A stretch of 64,000 nt of DNA from positions 1 to 64,000 of the forward strand of contig NZ_JANFAU010000008.1 in NCBI RefSeq assembly GCF_026130605.1, read 5' to 3'. Below are positions 1 to 8,521 of the stretch, in pieces. The position numbers were made by a program, and so were the translations under genes. Source of the stretch: Sphingomonas lycopersici. GTDB lineage: Bacteria; Pseudomonadota; Alphaproteobacteria; Sphingomonadales; Sphingomonadaceae. Under the pieces are notes generated by a model. The model did not search any database. It saw only the letters and a program-made list of their open reading frames with translations, and had not been told where the DNA came from. Each line of letters opens with the position of its first letter. The stretch's first letter is position 1.

Positions 1-46
1 CCGCCGCCCGGGGGCCTCCCCCGCGCGACCCTGCGGGCGGGCGTCT
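1..46. terminator. possible terminator hairpin at the window edge
   Basis: A GC-rich inverted repeat (CGCCCG near 5-10 and CGGGCG near 34-39) is followed by TCTTTT on the plus strand. It could end a plus-strand gene lying left of the window, or work in both directions and close the gsp operon after gspK. The left edge is cut off, so this is tentative. Confidence 0.3.
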
Positions 47-134
47 TTTGGCGCCATGCCGCGTCGCGCGTCGATCACGATGCATAATGCATCGCTCTCT
101 CCTTGCTCCTTGCCTGGCGCCAAAATCCGCTCCG

Positions 135-1151
135 TCACGGTGCTGTCCTAGTCAAGTTTGGACCCTCATCACCCCATTGCCGCGATACGAGCCGCGCGGG
201 AAGTGTGCTTGCGTCGATAAGCCCGCGTTCCTGCATCGAAACCTGCCCCAGCCTAACGTCTACGGTGAGCGCGAACCAGTGCGTCGTGACATCCGCCTGC
301 TCCTGCGCGCGCTGATCCGCGGTGATCCCCAACAGCCCCGGCGCCTTCCAGATCGCATCGCGATCGGCATAGCCGTCGGACGGGCGCCGCATGAGCAGCG
401 CGCGCGCCTGCCCGACGCTCATCGTATCGGGCAGCAGCATCGCGAACAGCGCCGCCTGTTCGGGCAGCAAGGTGTTGAAATTGATCACCGATCGTTCGGC
501 GGCCGGCAGCGTGCAGATCCACGGGCGCAGCCGCGTGTAGGTCACGGCGGAAACCCCGGCGACCGCGCGTAACTCGCTCGGGTCGACCATCAATGTGGCG
601 CCGGTGCGATAGCCCGGCTGCCCGCCGAGATAGGCTGAATCCTCGGCGCCGCCGGGCAAGGGGGTATCGTCGCTGTCGATCCAGTCCGCGGTCGCCGCGG
701 CGATTCTCCCGCCGTTGGGCACGTCGATCAGCCGCATCAACCGCGCGAACTGCTCGACCGCCGGAGGATTCGCAGTATAGCGCCCGTCGCCGCCCCGGGT
801 AACCAGGCTATTGAGATTGAAGCAATTACCGCCGTCGACCACCCGCGCGATCGCGGTCCCGTCGGGCACCGGCAGCGGGAACGGGCGGTTATACCAGCCG
901 CCGGCGAGCGTGACCTTGCTCGCATCGCGCTGCAGCAGCGCGGTAATCCGCGTCGTCGCCAGCGTCTCGGCCGCCTGCGCATAGGCGCGCGCGCGATCGA
1001 GCATGATCGCATTGCCGCCGAGCCGGGTCGACAGGCGCAATTTCTCCAGCCCGGTCGCGGCCATCACCGCGATCACCGCGACGAGCAGCAGCACCGTCAG
1101 CAGCGCCGCGCCGCGCTCGCGCGCGGGGGGATCGATGCGCTTACCGGCCAT
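135..1151 (-). CDS. gspK: GspK, type II secretion minor pseudopilin
   Basis: 338 aa, a normal size for GspK. In the family this large minor pseudopilin forms the tip complex with GspI and GspJ in the inner membrane and periplasm. A prepilin-type N-terminus is visible: basic residues, then RERG at 11-14, then a hydrophobic stretch starting AALLTVLLL. As is usual for GspK, the Glu at position +5 after cleavage is absent. The ATG lies inside the end of gspJ (11-base overlap), which suggests translational coupling. It is the last recognisable gsp gene here. gspL, gspM and gspN are not seen in the remaining 134 bases and may lie outside the window or elsewhere in the genome. Confidence 0.9.
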   Translation of the reverse strand: MAGKRIDPPARERGAALLTVLLLVAVIAVMAATGLEKLRLSTRLGGNAIMLDRARAYAQAAETLATTRITALLQRDASKVTLAGGWYNRPFPLPVPDGTAIARVVDGGNCFNLNSLVTRGGDGRYTANPPAVEQFARLMRLIDVPNGGRIAAATADWIDSDDTPLPGGAEDSAYLGGQPGYRTGATLMVDPSELRAVAGVSAVTYTRLRPWICTLPAAERSVINFNTLLPEQAALFAMLLPDTMSVGQARALLMRRPSDGYADRDAIWKAPGLLGITADQRAQEQADVTTHWFALTVDVRLGQVSMQERGLIDASTLPARLVSRQWGDEGPNLTRTAP

Positions 1152-1962
1152 GTTCGGCTTCCGGCGGCCCCTGTTCGTATCCGGTGCCGACGAGGAACAA
1201 CTGGCGCAACATCGTGCCGTTGCGGCGGGTGACAGTCAGTTCCACCGCCTGCGGCAAGGCCGCGCCCTGCGTGCCGTCCCAGCGATCGCTCCACGCCCCG
1301 CGAAAGCGATAGCGCAGCGTCATCGCGCGCACGTCGCTGAGCATCGCGCCGGGCGGATAGGGCTCGGCGCCATCGAGCATCGGATAAGCGACGCGATCGA
1401 TCGCCTCCTCTTCGAGCCGATATTCGACCTTTTGCAGCGACGGCCGCGCGGCGCCGTCGAGATTGCTCCACCCGCCGCGCACCAGCCGCACCGACGTGCC
1501 GGTGCCGACGAAGGCGGGCTGCATCACGCCGCGCTCGTCGCGATTGGGGCGTTCGACCGCCTGTGCGAAATCGGCGGACAGGATCGACGAAAGCCGCTCG
1601 ACCGAATCCACATCGTCGAGCCGCGCCACCGCCGCGCCCTGCGCGCGGATGCTGAACGATAGCAACGCCACCCCCGCCGCCGCGATCATCCCGAAGATCA
1701 GCATCGCGATCAGCACTTCGACCAAAGTGAAGCCGTGTTCGGCGGAGCGCCCGGCGGGGGACGTGAAGCCGTGTTCGGCGGAATGCTCGCCGCGCGCGAA
1801 ATAGAGGCCGTTCGCCCTGAGCCCGTCGAAGGGCGTCCTGCCGTCCGTGAGCGAGGGCCGCCCCTCGACAGGCTCAGGGCGAACGGGGGTGGACGGCATT
1901 TGCCTTGAGGTAGGTTGCTGGACCCCGGCTTTCGCCGGGGTGGAGGGGAAAGGCGCTCTCAT
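1141..1962 (-). CDS. gspJ: GspJ, minor pseudopilin with repeat-encoded leader
   Basis: 273 aa from an ATG overlapping the gspI stop by four bases (ATGA). The prepilin peptidase motif is G77|FTLVE, with Glu at +5, followed by a hydrophobic helix. The mature part is GspJ-like and GspJ belongs to the tip complex of the pseudopilus. The leader is very long (77 residues). Most of it is encoded by a dispersed palindromic repeat (1808-1887, giving RPEPVEGRPS...RTPFDGLRANG) plus a smaller one giving TPAKAG. A decoy motif, EHGFT at 63-67, comes from a 20-bp duplication. No start codon exists between the repeat and the cleavage site, so the repeat must be translated. A second ATG at leader residue 22 is an alternative start. 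Confidence 0.85.
   Translation of the reverse strand: MRAPFPSTPAKAGVQQPTSRQMPSTPVRPEPVEGRPSLTDGRTPFDGLRANGLYFARGEHSAEHGFTSPAGRSAEHGFTLVEVLIAMLIFGMIAAAGVALLSFSIRAQGAAVARLDDVDSVERLSSILSADFAQAVERPNRDERGVMQPAFVGTGTSVRLVRGGWSNLDGAARPSLQKVEYRLEEEAIDRVAYPMLDGAEPYPPGAMLSDVRAMTLRYRFRGAWSDRWDGTQGAALPQAVELTVTRRNGTMLRQLFLVGTGYEQGPPEAEHGR
1727..1782. repeat. 20-bp direct duplication inside the gspJ leader
   Basis: GTGAAGCCGTGTTCGGCGGA occurs at 1727-1746 and again at 1763-1782. The 36-bp offset keeps the frame. On the minus strand each copy encodes SAEHGFT, so the prepilin cleavage context is partly duplicated; only the copy followed by LVEV is a full motif. Confidence 0.9.
1808..1887. repeat. family C palindromic repeat (TTCGCCCTGAG...CTCAGGGCGAA) inside gspJ
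   Basis: An inverted pair of hairpin arms read in frame within the gspJ leader. The reverse complement of the intergenic copy at 50835-50913 matches it at about 71 of 79 positions (counted by eye), so this is a dispersed element and not ordinary coding sequence. Confidence 0.9.
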
Positions 1963-2441
1963 CGTGCCGCCACCGCGTCGGGCGGGCGGACCATCGTCAG
2001 CCGGCCGAGCACGCGCCCGTCGCGATCGGCGACCGACACGTCGACGCGCATCACTTGCCCGTCGCCGATCGCGCGCACGTCGCGGACCCAATGCCAGTCG
2101 CGGCCGCCGTTCTGCTCATTGCCCTCGGCCTTGCCGGCCACCGGGGGCACGGTATCGGTGACCGCCTCGACCGCGACGTTGCGCGCGACGATCTGCGCCA
2201 GCAATGTCGAATCGAGCATCCCGGTCGAGCGGATCGTCGCACCCTCCAGCCGCACCAGCGCGAGCGCGGCGAGGCTGAATACGGTCAGCGCGACCATGAT
2301 CTCGATCAAGGTGAAGCCGGCGGAATTGTGCTCCCGCGAAAGCGGTAGGCCAGACTGGGTCCCCGCCTTCGCCGGGACACAAGGAAGGGCGCGCACCGGA
2401 TCGGGGCCGGGGCGACGCGGGGTAGCGCACGCCCTAGCCAT
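1959..2441 (-). CDS. gspI: GspI, minor pseudopilin with repeat-encoded leader
   Basis: 160 aa. GspI is the pseudopilin thought to nucleate the GspI-J-K tip complex. The prepilin motif is SAG42|FTLIE with Glu at +5 and a hydrophobic helix after it. The ATG overlaps the gspH stop codon by eight bases. The 42-residue leader is unusually long for GspI. Its second half (PCVPAKAGTQSGLPLSREHN) is read from a 57-bp palindromic repeat at 2326-2382 that also occurs between genes elsewhere in the window. No start codon lies between the repeat and the cleavage site. The leader should be removed by prepilin peptidase, so the mature protein would be normal. Confidence 0.87.
   Translation of the reverse strand: MARACATPRRPGPDPVRALPCVPAKAGTQSGLPLSREHNSAGFTLIEIMVALTVFSLAALALVRLEGATIRSTGMLDSTLLAQIVARNVAVEAVTDTVPPVAGKAEGNEQNGGRDWHWVRDVRAIGDGQVMRVDVSVADRDGRVLGRLTMVRPPDAVAAR
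2326..2382. repeat. family A palindromic repeat inside gspI
   Basis: Arms CTCCCGCGAAAGCGG and CCCCGCCTTCGCCGGGA flank a CCAGACTGGG centre, with TTGTG/CACAA ends. It is closely similar to the gspH copy (2864-2920) and the intergenic copy at 60801-60854, and is translated as part of the GspI leader. Confidence 0.88.
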
Positions 2442-3000
2442 CGACGTTCACCGTGCCGTCGGGATAGATCGTCACCGTCGCGCGCGCGCGTTCGCGCAGC
2501 AGCGGGATCGTCACCGGGCGATCGGCGGCGCCGGTGGTGTCGAAGGTGACGCGCGAACGCTCGGGGACGGCCACCGTCGTGCCGCGGCCCCATTCGGTCG
2601 CGCGCAGCGGCTTGTCGTCAATCGCGATCCAGCGGCCAGCCTCCCAACGATCGAAGCCATAGCCGCGCGGGGTGACCCACACGCTCGTCGGTCGCGCCTC
2701 GACGATCGCGCCGTCGCGCGCAGCACGGACGCGCACCGCAAAGCGCGCGCCCTCGTCAAGCACGCGGCCGCGCGGATCGGGCAAGGCCAGCACCGCCACC
2801 GCCGACGCCAGCGCGATCACGACGACGACGATCATCAACTCGATCAGGGTGAAGCCGGCGGAATTGCGCTCCCGCGAAGGCGGGAGCCCAGACCGGGTCC
2901 CCGCCTTCGCGGGGACACAAGGAACGACGCTCACCGGCGCAAGGCCGGGGTGACGGTTGGTGTGCCCCCCGTTCTTATTGCCAGGAGCCGATATCGGCAT
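2434..3000 (-). CDS. gspH: GspH, minor pseudopilin with repeat-encoded leader
   Basis: 188 aa from the ATG at 3000, which has a GAGGG motif just upstream and overlaps the end of gspG by 26 bases. A GTG at 2934 would give 166 aa. The prepilin motif is SAG49|FTLIE with Glu at +5, then a long hydrophobic helix; the C-terminal part is GspH-like and beta-rich. The leader segment PCVPAKAGTRSGLPPSRERN comes from the 57-bp palindromic repeat at 2864-2920 and is almost the same as in gspI. GspH links the main GspG pseudopilus to the GspI-J-K tip. Either start includes the repeat in the reading frame. Confidence 0.85.
   Translation of the reverse strand: MPISAPGNKNGGHTNRHPGLAPVSVVPCVPAKAGTRSGLPPSRERNSAGFTLIELMIVVVVIALASAVAVLALPDPRGRVLDEGARFAVRVRAARDGAIVEARPTSVWVTPRGYGFDRWEAGRWIAIDDKPLRATEWGRGTTVAVPERSRVTFDTTGAADRPVTIPLLRERARATVTIYPDGTVNVDG
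2864..2920. repeat. family A palindromic repeat inside gspH
   Basis: Imperfect palindrome with arms CTCCCGCGAAGGCGGGAG and CCCCGCCTTCGCGGGG around CCCAGACCGGG. It is translated in the GspH leader in the same frame as the gspI copy. Confidence 0.88.
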
Positions 3001-3418
3001 CGACGCCCTCGCCGCCTTCCTTGCCGTCGGCACCGAGGCTCCACACGTCGGCGGCGGAATGTTTCCCCGGCGATGCATAGAGATAGGGCCGGTTCCACGG
3101 ATCGTTCGGCAGCTTCTTCAGATAGCCGCCGGCCTGATAGCGCCCCGCATCGACCCCCGACGGCGCGGTGACCAGCGCGCCGAGCCCCTGCGTCGTCGTC
3201 GGATAGCTGCCGACCTGGAGCTTATACATTTCGAGCGCCTGCTCGATATTGGCGATATCCGCCTTGGCTTTCTGGATCCGCGCGGTGTCGCCCGAGGGCA
3301 GCACGTTGATCGCGACGATCGTCGCGAGCAGCCCGATGATGACGATCACCACCATCAGCTCGACCAGGGTGAACCCCTCCTCGCTCTTGCGGCGGCGCTT
3401 TTTCTGTTCGGTCGACAT
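2975..3418 (-). CDS. gspG: GspG, major pseudopilin
   Basis: 147 aa from the ATG at 3418, chosen because GAGGAAT lies upstream at good spacing; an ATG at 3430 overlapping the gspF stop would add four residues. The basic leader MSTEQKKRRRKSEEG is cleaved before FTLVELMVVIVIIG, the classical type IV prepilin motif with Glu at +5. The globular part has the GspG core (YPTTTQGLGAL, YLKKLPNDPWNRPYLY, WSLGADGKEGGEG). This is the main subunit of the periplasmic pseudopilus. Unlike gspH, gspI and gspJ, its short leader contains no repeat. Confidence 0.95.
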   Translation of the reverse strand: MSTEQKKRRRKSEEGFTLVELMVVIVIIGLLATIVAINVLPSGDTARIQKAKADIANIEQALEMYKLQVGSYPTTTQGLGALVTAPSGVDAGRYQAGGYLKKLPNDPWNRPYLYASPGKHSAADVWSLGADGKEGGEGVDADIGSWQ

Positions 3419-3426
3419 CGGATTCC

Positions 3427-4650
3427 TCATTGGCCTGCAAGCGTGTTGAGCTGGAGAATCGGCAGCAGGATCGACAGCACGATCGTCGCCACCACGCCAC
3501 CCATTATCACGATGATCGCCGGCTCGAGCAGCGAAAGCGCGGTGGCGGTGAAACGATCGAATTCGCGTTCGAGATAATCGGCGGCGCGCTCAAGCATCTC
3601 GTCGAGCCGCCCCGCCGCCTCGCCCGACGCGGCGAGATAGGTGAGCAGCGGCGGGAACACCCCGGTGCGCCGCATCGCGCCCGACAGGCTGCCGCCGCCG
3701 CGGATCGCCTCGGTAATCTCCTCCGAGGCGAGCTTGAGCCGGCGGTTGTGGATCGTCCCCCCGGTCAGCGCGAGCCCTTCGAGCAGCGGCAGCCGGCTCG
3801 CGACCATCGTCGCCAGCGTCCGCGCCATCCGCGCCGCATGAAGATCGCGCAGCAGCCGCCCGACGAACGGCACGCGCAGCAGGCGCGTATCGAACGCGAG
3901 CCGGATCGGCGGCTGGCGCAGTGCAAGCCACGCCAGCGCGCCGAGCGCGGCGAGCACGATCAGCATCGCCCACCACCAGCCGACCAGCAGGTGCGAAATC
4001 CCGATCACGATCCGCGTCAGCAGCGGCAATTGCTGCCCCACGGTATCGAATTGCTCGACCACCTGCGGCACGACGAACGCCATCAGCGCCAGCACCACGC
4101 CCATCGCCACGACCGCAAGGATCGCGGGATACGTGAGCGCAGTCAGCATCTTGCCGCGGATTTCCGCCTGCCGTTCGAGCAATAGCGCAAGCCGGTCGAG
4201 GATCGTCGGCAAGGTGCCCGAGCTTTCGCCTGCCGCGACCATCGCGCGATAGAGCGAGGGAAAACTGCGCGGCTCGCGCGCCATCGCATCGGCCAGCCGC
4301 CGCCCCTCGACCACGCCGGCATGGACTTGCGAGACGATCGCGCGGACGCTCTCCTGCTCGGTCTGGCGGGTGATCGTGCGGAGCGATTCCTCGAGCGGCG
4401 AGACGCGGTTCAACGTCGCGAGCTGGCGGGTGAACAACGTGAGCTGCTTGGTCGACATGCGCGCGCTGAGGATGCGCAGCCCGAACAACGGCCGCCCGCG
4501 CGCGGCACGCCCCGCCCCCGGCTCGACCTTGACGACATAGAGCCGCCGCCGATCGAGCATCGCGCGCGCCGCCTCGGCATCGGGCGCCGCGATATGCCCA
4601 CGCGTCTCGTTGCCGCGCTTGTCGATCGCGAGATAGTCGAAATCAGCCAT
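3427..4650 (-). CDS. gspF: GspF, inner-membrane platform protein
   Basis: 407 aa, a full-length member of the GspF/PilC family. Two homologous halves carry the conserved cytoplasmic helical domains and three membrane segments (around residues 170-195, 220-245 and 375-400). GspF links the GspE ATPase to the assembling pseudopilus. The stop overlaps a possible gspG start (ATGA). Upstream, 137 bases separate it from gspE. That is the only sizeable gap in the operon, and it is filled largely by a palindromic repeat unit. The ribosome-binding site is weak. Confidence 0.94.
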   Translation of the reverse strand: MADFDYLAIDKRGNETRGHIAAPDAEAARAMLDRRRLYVVKVEPGAGRAARGRPLFGLRILSARMSTKQLTLFTRQLATLNRVSPLEESLRTITRQTEQESVRAIVSQVHAGVVEGRRLADAMAREPRSFPSLYRAMVAAGESSGTLPTILDRLALLLERQAEIRGKMLTALTYPAILAVVAMGVVLALMAFVVPQVVEQFDTVGQQLPLLTRIVIGISHLLVGWWWAMLIVLAALGALAWLALRQPPIRLAFDTRLLRVPFVGRLLRDLHAARMARTLATMVASRLPLLEGLALTGGTIHNRRLKLASEEITEAIRGGGSLSGAMRRTGVFPPLLTYLAASGEAAGRLDEMLERAADYLEREFDRFTATALSLLEPAIIVIMGGVVATIVLSILLPILQLNTLAGQ

Positions 4651-4668
4651 TATGCCCCGTCGTCACCC

Positions 4669-4764
4669 CGTCATTCCCGCGAAGGCGGGAATCCATTGAC
4701 GCTGAGGGTGCGGCTAGATCCGACAGGCCAGCCAGAATGGAGCCCCGCCTTCGCGGGGATGACG
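4669..4764. repeat. family A inverted repeat unit between gspE and gspF
   Basis: Left arm CGTCATTCCCGCGAAGGCGG and right arm CCGCCTTCGCGGGGATGACG face each other across a spacer containing GGCCAGCCAGAATGGA. It lies inside the operon, so it would be transcribed and fold into a long hairpin between gspE and gspF, which could affect processing or relative expression. Confidence 0.85.
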
Positions 4765-4787
4765 GCGGTTTCGGGCACCCCGATGCC

Positions 4788-6332
4788 TCAAACATCGAGC
4801 ACCTCTTCCACGTCCATCGCATCGCGCCGCGAGACGCGTACCGCTTCCTCGGGGGTGGTCACCCCCTGCTCGACCAGCCGCCGCGCCGCATCGGCCAGCG
4901 TCTCGTTGACCGCGAAGGCGTGGCGCGCGATCGCCACTTCGTCGGCGCCTTCGTTGATGAGGCGACGGATCGTATCGTCGACGCGCACCGCCTCGAACAC
5001 CCCGACGCGCCCCTTATAACCGGTATGCGCGCATTCGCCGCAGCCGACCGACTCGTAGACGATCGTATCCGCCGGGATGCCGAGCAGGCTCGACACGCTG
5101 TCCCCCGCCGGCACCGCGTGACGGCACACCGGGCACAGCCGCCGCACCAGCCGCTGCGCCACCACCGCGCGCAGCGTGGAGGCGAGCAGGAACGGCTCGA
5201 CCTTCATGTCGCGCATCCGGGTGATCGCGCCGACCGCGTCATTGGTGTGGACGGTCGAGAGCACGAGATGCCCGGTGAGCGACGCCTGCACCGCGATCTC
5301 GGCGGTTTCGCGGTCGCGGATTTCGCCGACCATCACCACATCGGGGTCCTGGCGCAGGATCGCGCGCAGCCCCGCGGCGAAGGTCAGCCCGACGCGCGGG
5401 TTGATCTGCGTCTGCCCCACCCCGTCGACCGCATATTCGACCGGGTCCTCGACCGTCAGGATATTGCGCGCGCCATCGTTGAGCATGCGCAGCGCGGCAT
5501 AGAGCGTGGTGGTCTTGCCGCTGCCGGTCGGGCCGGTGACGAGCACGATCCCGTTGGGCTCGTGGATCGCATGATCGATCAGATTGTGCATCCGCTCGCT
5601 CATCCCGAGCGCGTCGAGATCGATCCCGGCATTCTCCTTGTCGAGAATACGCAGCACCACCCGCTCCCCCGCGCGGCTCGGCAAAGTGGAGACGCGCACG
5701 TCGAGCAATTTGCCGCCCAATGTCAGCCCCATGCGCCCGTCCTGCGGCACGCGGCGCTCGGCGATGTCGAGCCGCGCCATCACCTTGATGCGGCTGACCA
5801 CCACCGGGGCGACATGCGGCGGCATCCGCAACGTCTCGCGCAGCACGCCGTCGATCCGCATCCGGACGACCAGCCCGGTCTCATAGGGCTCGATATGGAT
5901 ATCGCTGACATTGTGCCGCGCGGCATCGGCGATCACGCCGTTGATCAGCCGGATCGCGGGGGCGTCATCGGCGGTGTCGAGCAGGTCTTCGGCGGTCGGG
6001 ATGCCGTCGGCCAGCAGATCAAGCTCGTCGCCCATCCCCACCGCGGCCAGCGCGGTCGCCTGTCCGTCCATCGCATAGATATTGCCGAGCAGCCGGTCGA
6101 ACGCGGCTTTCTCCAGCACCTCGACATCGAACGGGCGCCCGACGACGCGCCGCACCTCGATCAGCGCCGCGGCGTCGGCGCCGTCGCGCAGCGCGACGCG
6201 CTCGCCGTCGAAGATCACCCCGAAGCGGCGTGCAAAGGCATAAGGCAGCTGGACCGGCGGGACGATGCCGGCAAGCGGCGCGGCACCCTCGTCGACCGGG
6301 GGCAGCGGCGCTTCCTCGGCCGGCGCGGTCAT
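4788..6332 (-). CDS. gspE: GspE, type II secretion ATPase
   Basis: 514 aa. This cytoplasmic ATPase powers pseudopilus assembly. Visible motifs: an N-terminal domain, Walker A GPTGSGKT near residue 270, the Asp and His boxes (EDPVEY and STVHTNDA regions), Walker B GEIRDRETAEIA, and a zinc site made of CPVC and CGEC near residues 405-435. The start overlaps the end of gspD (ATGA), so the two are probably coupled. All catalytic elements look intact. Confidence 0.95.
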   Translation of the reverse strand: MTAPAEEAPLPPVDEGAAPLAGIVPPVQLPYAFARRFGVIFDGERVALRDGADAAALIEVRRVVGRPFDVEVLEKAAFDRLLGNIYAMDGQATALAAVGMGDELDLLADGIPTAEDLLDTADDAPAIRLINGVIADAARHNVSDIHIEPYETGLVVRMRIDGVLRETLRMPPHVAPVVVSRIKVMARLDIAERRVPQDGRMGLTLGGKLLDVRVSTLPSRAGERVVLRILDKENAGIDLDALGMSERMHNLIDHAIHEPNGIVLVTGPTGSGKTTTLYAALRMLNDGARNILTVEDPVEYAVDGVGQTQINPRVGLTFAAGLRAILRQDPDVVMVGEIRDRETAEIAVQASLTGHLVLSTVHTNDAVGAITRMRDMKVEPFLLASTLRAVVAQRLVRRLCPVCRHAVPAGDSVSSLLGIPADTIVYESVGCGECAHTGYKGRVGVFEAVRVDDTIRRLINEGADEVAIARHAFAVNETLADAARRLVEQGVTTPEEAVRVSRRDAMDVEEVLDV

Positions 6333-8521
6333 CGCTCCTTCCCGCGCTTGATCACCGTGGTCGAGCTGCGCTGCACCGGCACGTTGACCCGCGGATCCTC
6401 GATATTGCCGGGGATCGGGGCGGACGGGATCGGCGGCGCCGCGCCCATATAATCGCGCACCAGCTCGTCGATCGAGGGCTCGCGCGACGGGTCCGACAGG
6501 CCCTGCTTGAGCCGGAGATAGCCGTAGCGCTGCTCGGTCACGCGGCGATTGTCCTCCGGGGTGCGCAGGATCGTCGGGCGGATGAACACCATCAGATTGG
6601 TCTTGGTGCGCGTCTTGGCCTTCGAGCGGAACAGCTGGCCGAGCCCCGGAATGTCCCCGAGCAACGGGATTTTCTCGATCGTCCGCCGCTCATTATCGTC
6701 GAGCAGCCCGCCGATGATCGCGATCTGCCCGTCGTCGACGGTCAGCGTCGTCTCCACCTCGCGCTTGTTGAGGATCAGATCCGAATTGTCGCTGGAAACC
6801 GGCCCGGCGATCGAGCTGACCTGCTGGTGCAGGAACAATTTGATCGACCCCGACGAATTGACCTGCGGCCGCACCTCGAGCTGGATGCCGACATTCTCGC
6901 GCTGGACGGTGCGGAAGGCATTGTCGAAATTCTGGCTCAGCGCCTGCCCCGTGGTGATCGGGATTTCCTGCCCGACGAGGATGCGCGCTTCCTGATTGTC
7001 GAGCGTGATCAGGCTCGGCGCCTGGAGCAGATTCGACGTATTGTCCGATTTCACCGCGTTGATGATCGCGCCGAAGATCGTGTCGCCGATCTTCCCGCCC
7101 CAGCCGGCAAGCCCGCCGCTCGTCCCGAGGATCGAATTGACCGCCTGTTGCGCCAGCGCGTCGCTGATCGAATTGTTGGTCTGGGTGACGGTCGTCTGCC
7201 CGTTGACCGTTGTGGTGGTGGTCGCGAGCTGGCGCGCGCCGATCGCACCCGCGACGGTGAGCAGATTGGGCGCCGAGCTGGAGAAGCTCGTCGCGCCGAA
7301 TGCCCCGCCCTTCAGATTGCCGAGCAGGAACTGGAAGCCGAGCTTGTTCGCGGTGGTATCCGAAACCTCGGCGACGATCGCCTCGACCAGCACCTGTTCG
7401 CGCCGCGTATCGAGCTGGCGCACCACCTCCGAAAGCTGGCGCTGGATATCCGCCGGGGCGGCGATGACGATCGCATTCGCCCCGGTGAAGCGCGTCACCA
7501 CCGCCGGCGCGCGCCCGCCCTGGGCGGAGATCGCCGCCTGCCCCGCCGCCCCGCCGCCGGGGGCGGCCTGCGACTGGGTCTGCGACGGCGCCATCGCCAT
7601 CGGCGCATTGTTGCCCGAACGCCCGCCGCCGTTGGCCGAGGTGCCGCCGAAATTCGATTGCGACAGCGTGTTCTGCGGAATCTGGTCGGGCGCCTGGCCG
7701 ACGAGCTGCTGGAGCACCGGCAGCAATTGCGCGGCATCGGCGTGCTCGAGGAAGACGACGCGGATCTCGGTGCCGCTCTTCGCCTTCTGATCGAGATCGA
7801 GCGCGACCTGCGCCAGCCGCGCGACGGTGGAGGGATCGCCGCGCAGCGCGATCGAATTGGCGCCGTCGACCGCGACCACGCTGGTCGGCTGCCCGCCGCC
7901 CGCCGCCGGATTGCCGACCAGCGCCTGGAGCGCGGTGGCGACGTCGCGCGCGCCGGCGTTCTTGAGCGCGATCACCCGCGTCGCGGCACCGTCGGTATCG
8001 ATCCGCTTGAGTACCTCGCGCACGCGGCGGACGTTATCGGCAAAATCGGCGACGACGAGCGAATTGCCGCCGCGATTGGCGGTGAGCGAGCCTTGCGGGC
8101 TGACCAGCGGCCGCACCGTATCGACCGCCGATTGCGCGTCGATCGAACGCAGCCGGACGATCTCGGTCACGAACTGGTTGCGCGCCGCGCCGGAGAGCCC
8201 GACGCGCCCCGGCTGGGCGGCGGCATTTTCCATCGGCTGGACGCGCAACGCGCCGTTGCTGGTCGGCACCGCGACCAGCCCGTTGGCGCGCAGCGTCGAG
8301 AGGAACACCTCGAAATATTCGGATTTGCTCAGCGGGCGATCGGTCACCACCGTCACCTTGCCCTGCACGCGGCCGTCGATGATGAACACGCGGCCGGTCA
8401 CCTTCGCCGCATCGGCGATGAAGGCGCGGATATCGGCGTCGCGCACGTTGAGCGTGGTCTGCGCGGCGACCGGGGCGGCAAGCGCCAGTGCGATGCCGCT
8501 GGCGAAACAGAGCAGCCTCAT
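6329..8521 (-). CDS. gspD: GspD, outer-membrane secretin
   Basis: 730 aa with a Sec signal peptide (MRLLCFASGIALALAAPVAA). Periplasmic N0-N3 repeats occupy roughly residues 22-400, followed by the secretin domain with VGQEIPITTG and the conserved C-terminal PLLGDIPGLGQLF. A Gly/Ala/Gln-rich insertion sits between N2 and N3. It forms the outer-membrane channel of the secretion system. The ATG overlaps gspC by four bases. I see no lipobox. Confidence 0.95.
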   Translation of the reverse strand: MRLLCFASGIALALAAPVAAQTTLNVRDADIRAFIADAAKVTGRVFIIDGRVQGKVTVVTDRPLSKSEYFEVFLSTLRANGLVAVPTSNGALRVQPMENAAAQPGRVGLSGAARNQFVTEIVRLRSIDAQSAVDTVRPLVSPQGSLTANRGGNSLVVADFADNVRRVREVLKRIDTDGAATRVIALKNAGARDVATALQALVGNPAAGGGQPTSVVAVDGANSIALRGDPSTVARLAQVALDLDQKAKSGTEIRVVFLEHADAAQLLPVLQQLVGQAPDQIPQNTLSQSNFGGTSANGGGRSGNNAPMAMAPSQTQSQAAPGGGAAGQAAISAQGGRAPAVVTRFTGANAIVIAAPADIQRQLSEVVRQLDTRREQVLVEAIVAEVSDTTANKLGFQFLLGNLKGGAFGATSFSSSAPNLLTVAGAIGARQLATTTTTVNGQTTVTQTNNSISDALAQQAVNSILGTSGGLAGWGGKIGDTIFGAIINAVKSDNTSNLLQAPSLITLDNQEARILVGQEIPITTGQALSQNFDNAFRTVQRENVGIQLEVRPQVNSSGSIKLFLHQQVSSIAGPVSSDNSDLILNKREVETTLTVDDGQIAIIGGLLDDNERRTIEKIPLLGDIPGLGQLFRSKAKTRTKTNLMVFIRPTILRTPEDNRRVTEQRYGYLRLKQGLSDPSREPSIDELVRDYMGAAPPIPSAPIPGNIEDPRVNVPVQRSSTTVIKRGKER

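Noticed and set aside
1..138. Open frame on the minus strand from a GTG overlapping the gspK stop, a possible gspL start
   Set aside because: The 46 codons do not resemble a GspL N-terminus and they run into a hairpin followed by TCTTTT. It stays undecided because the window ends here.
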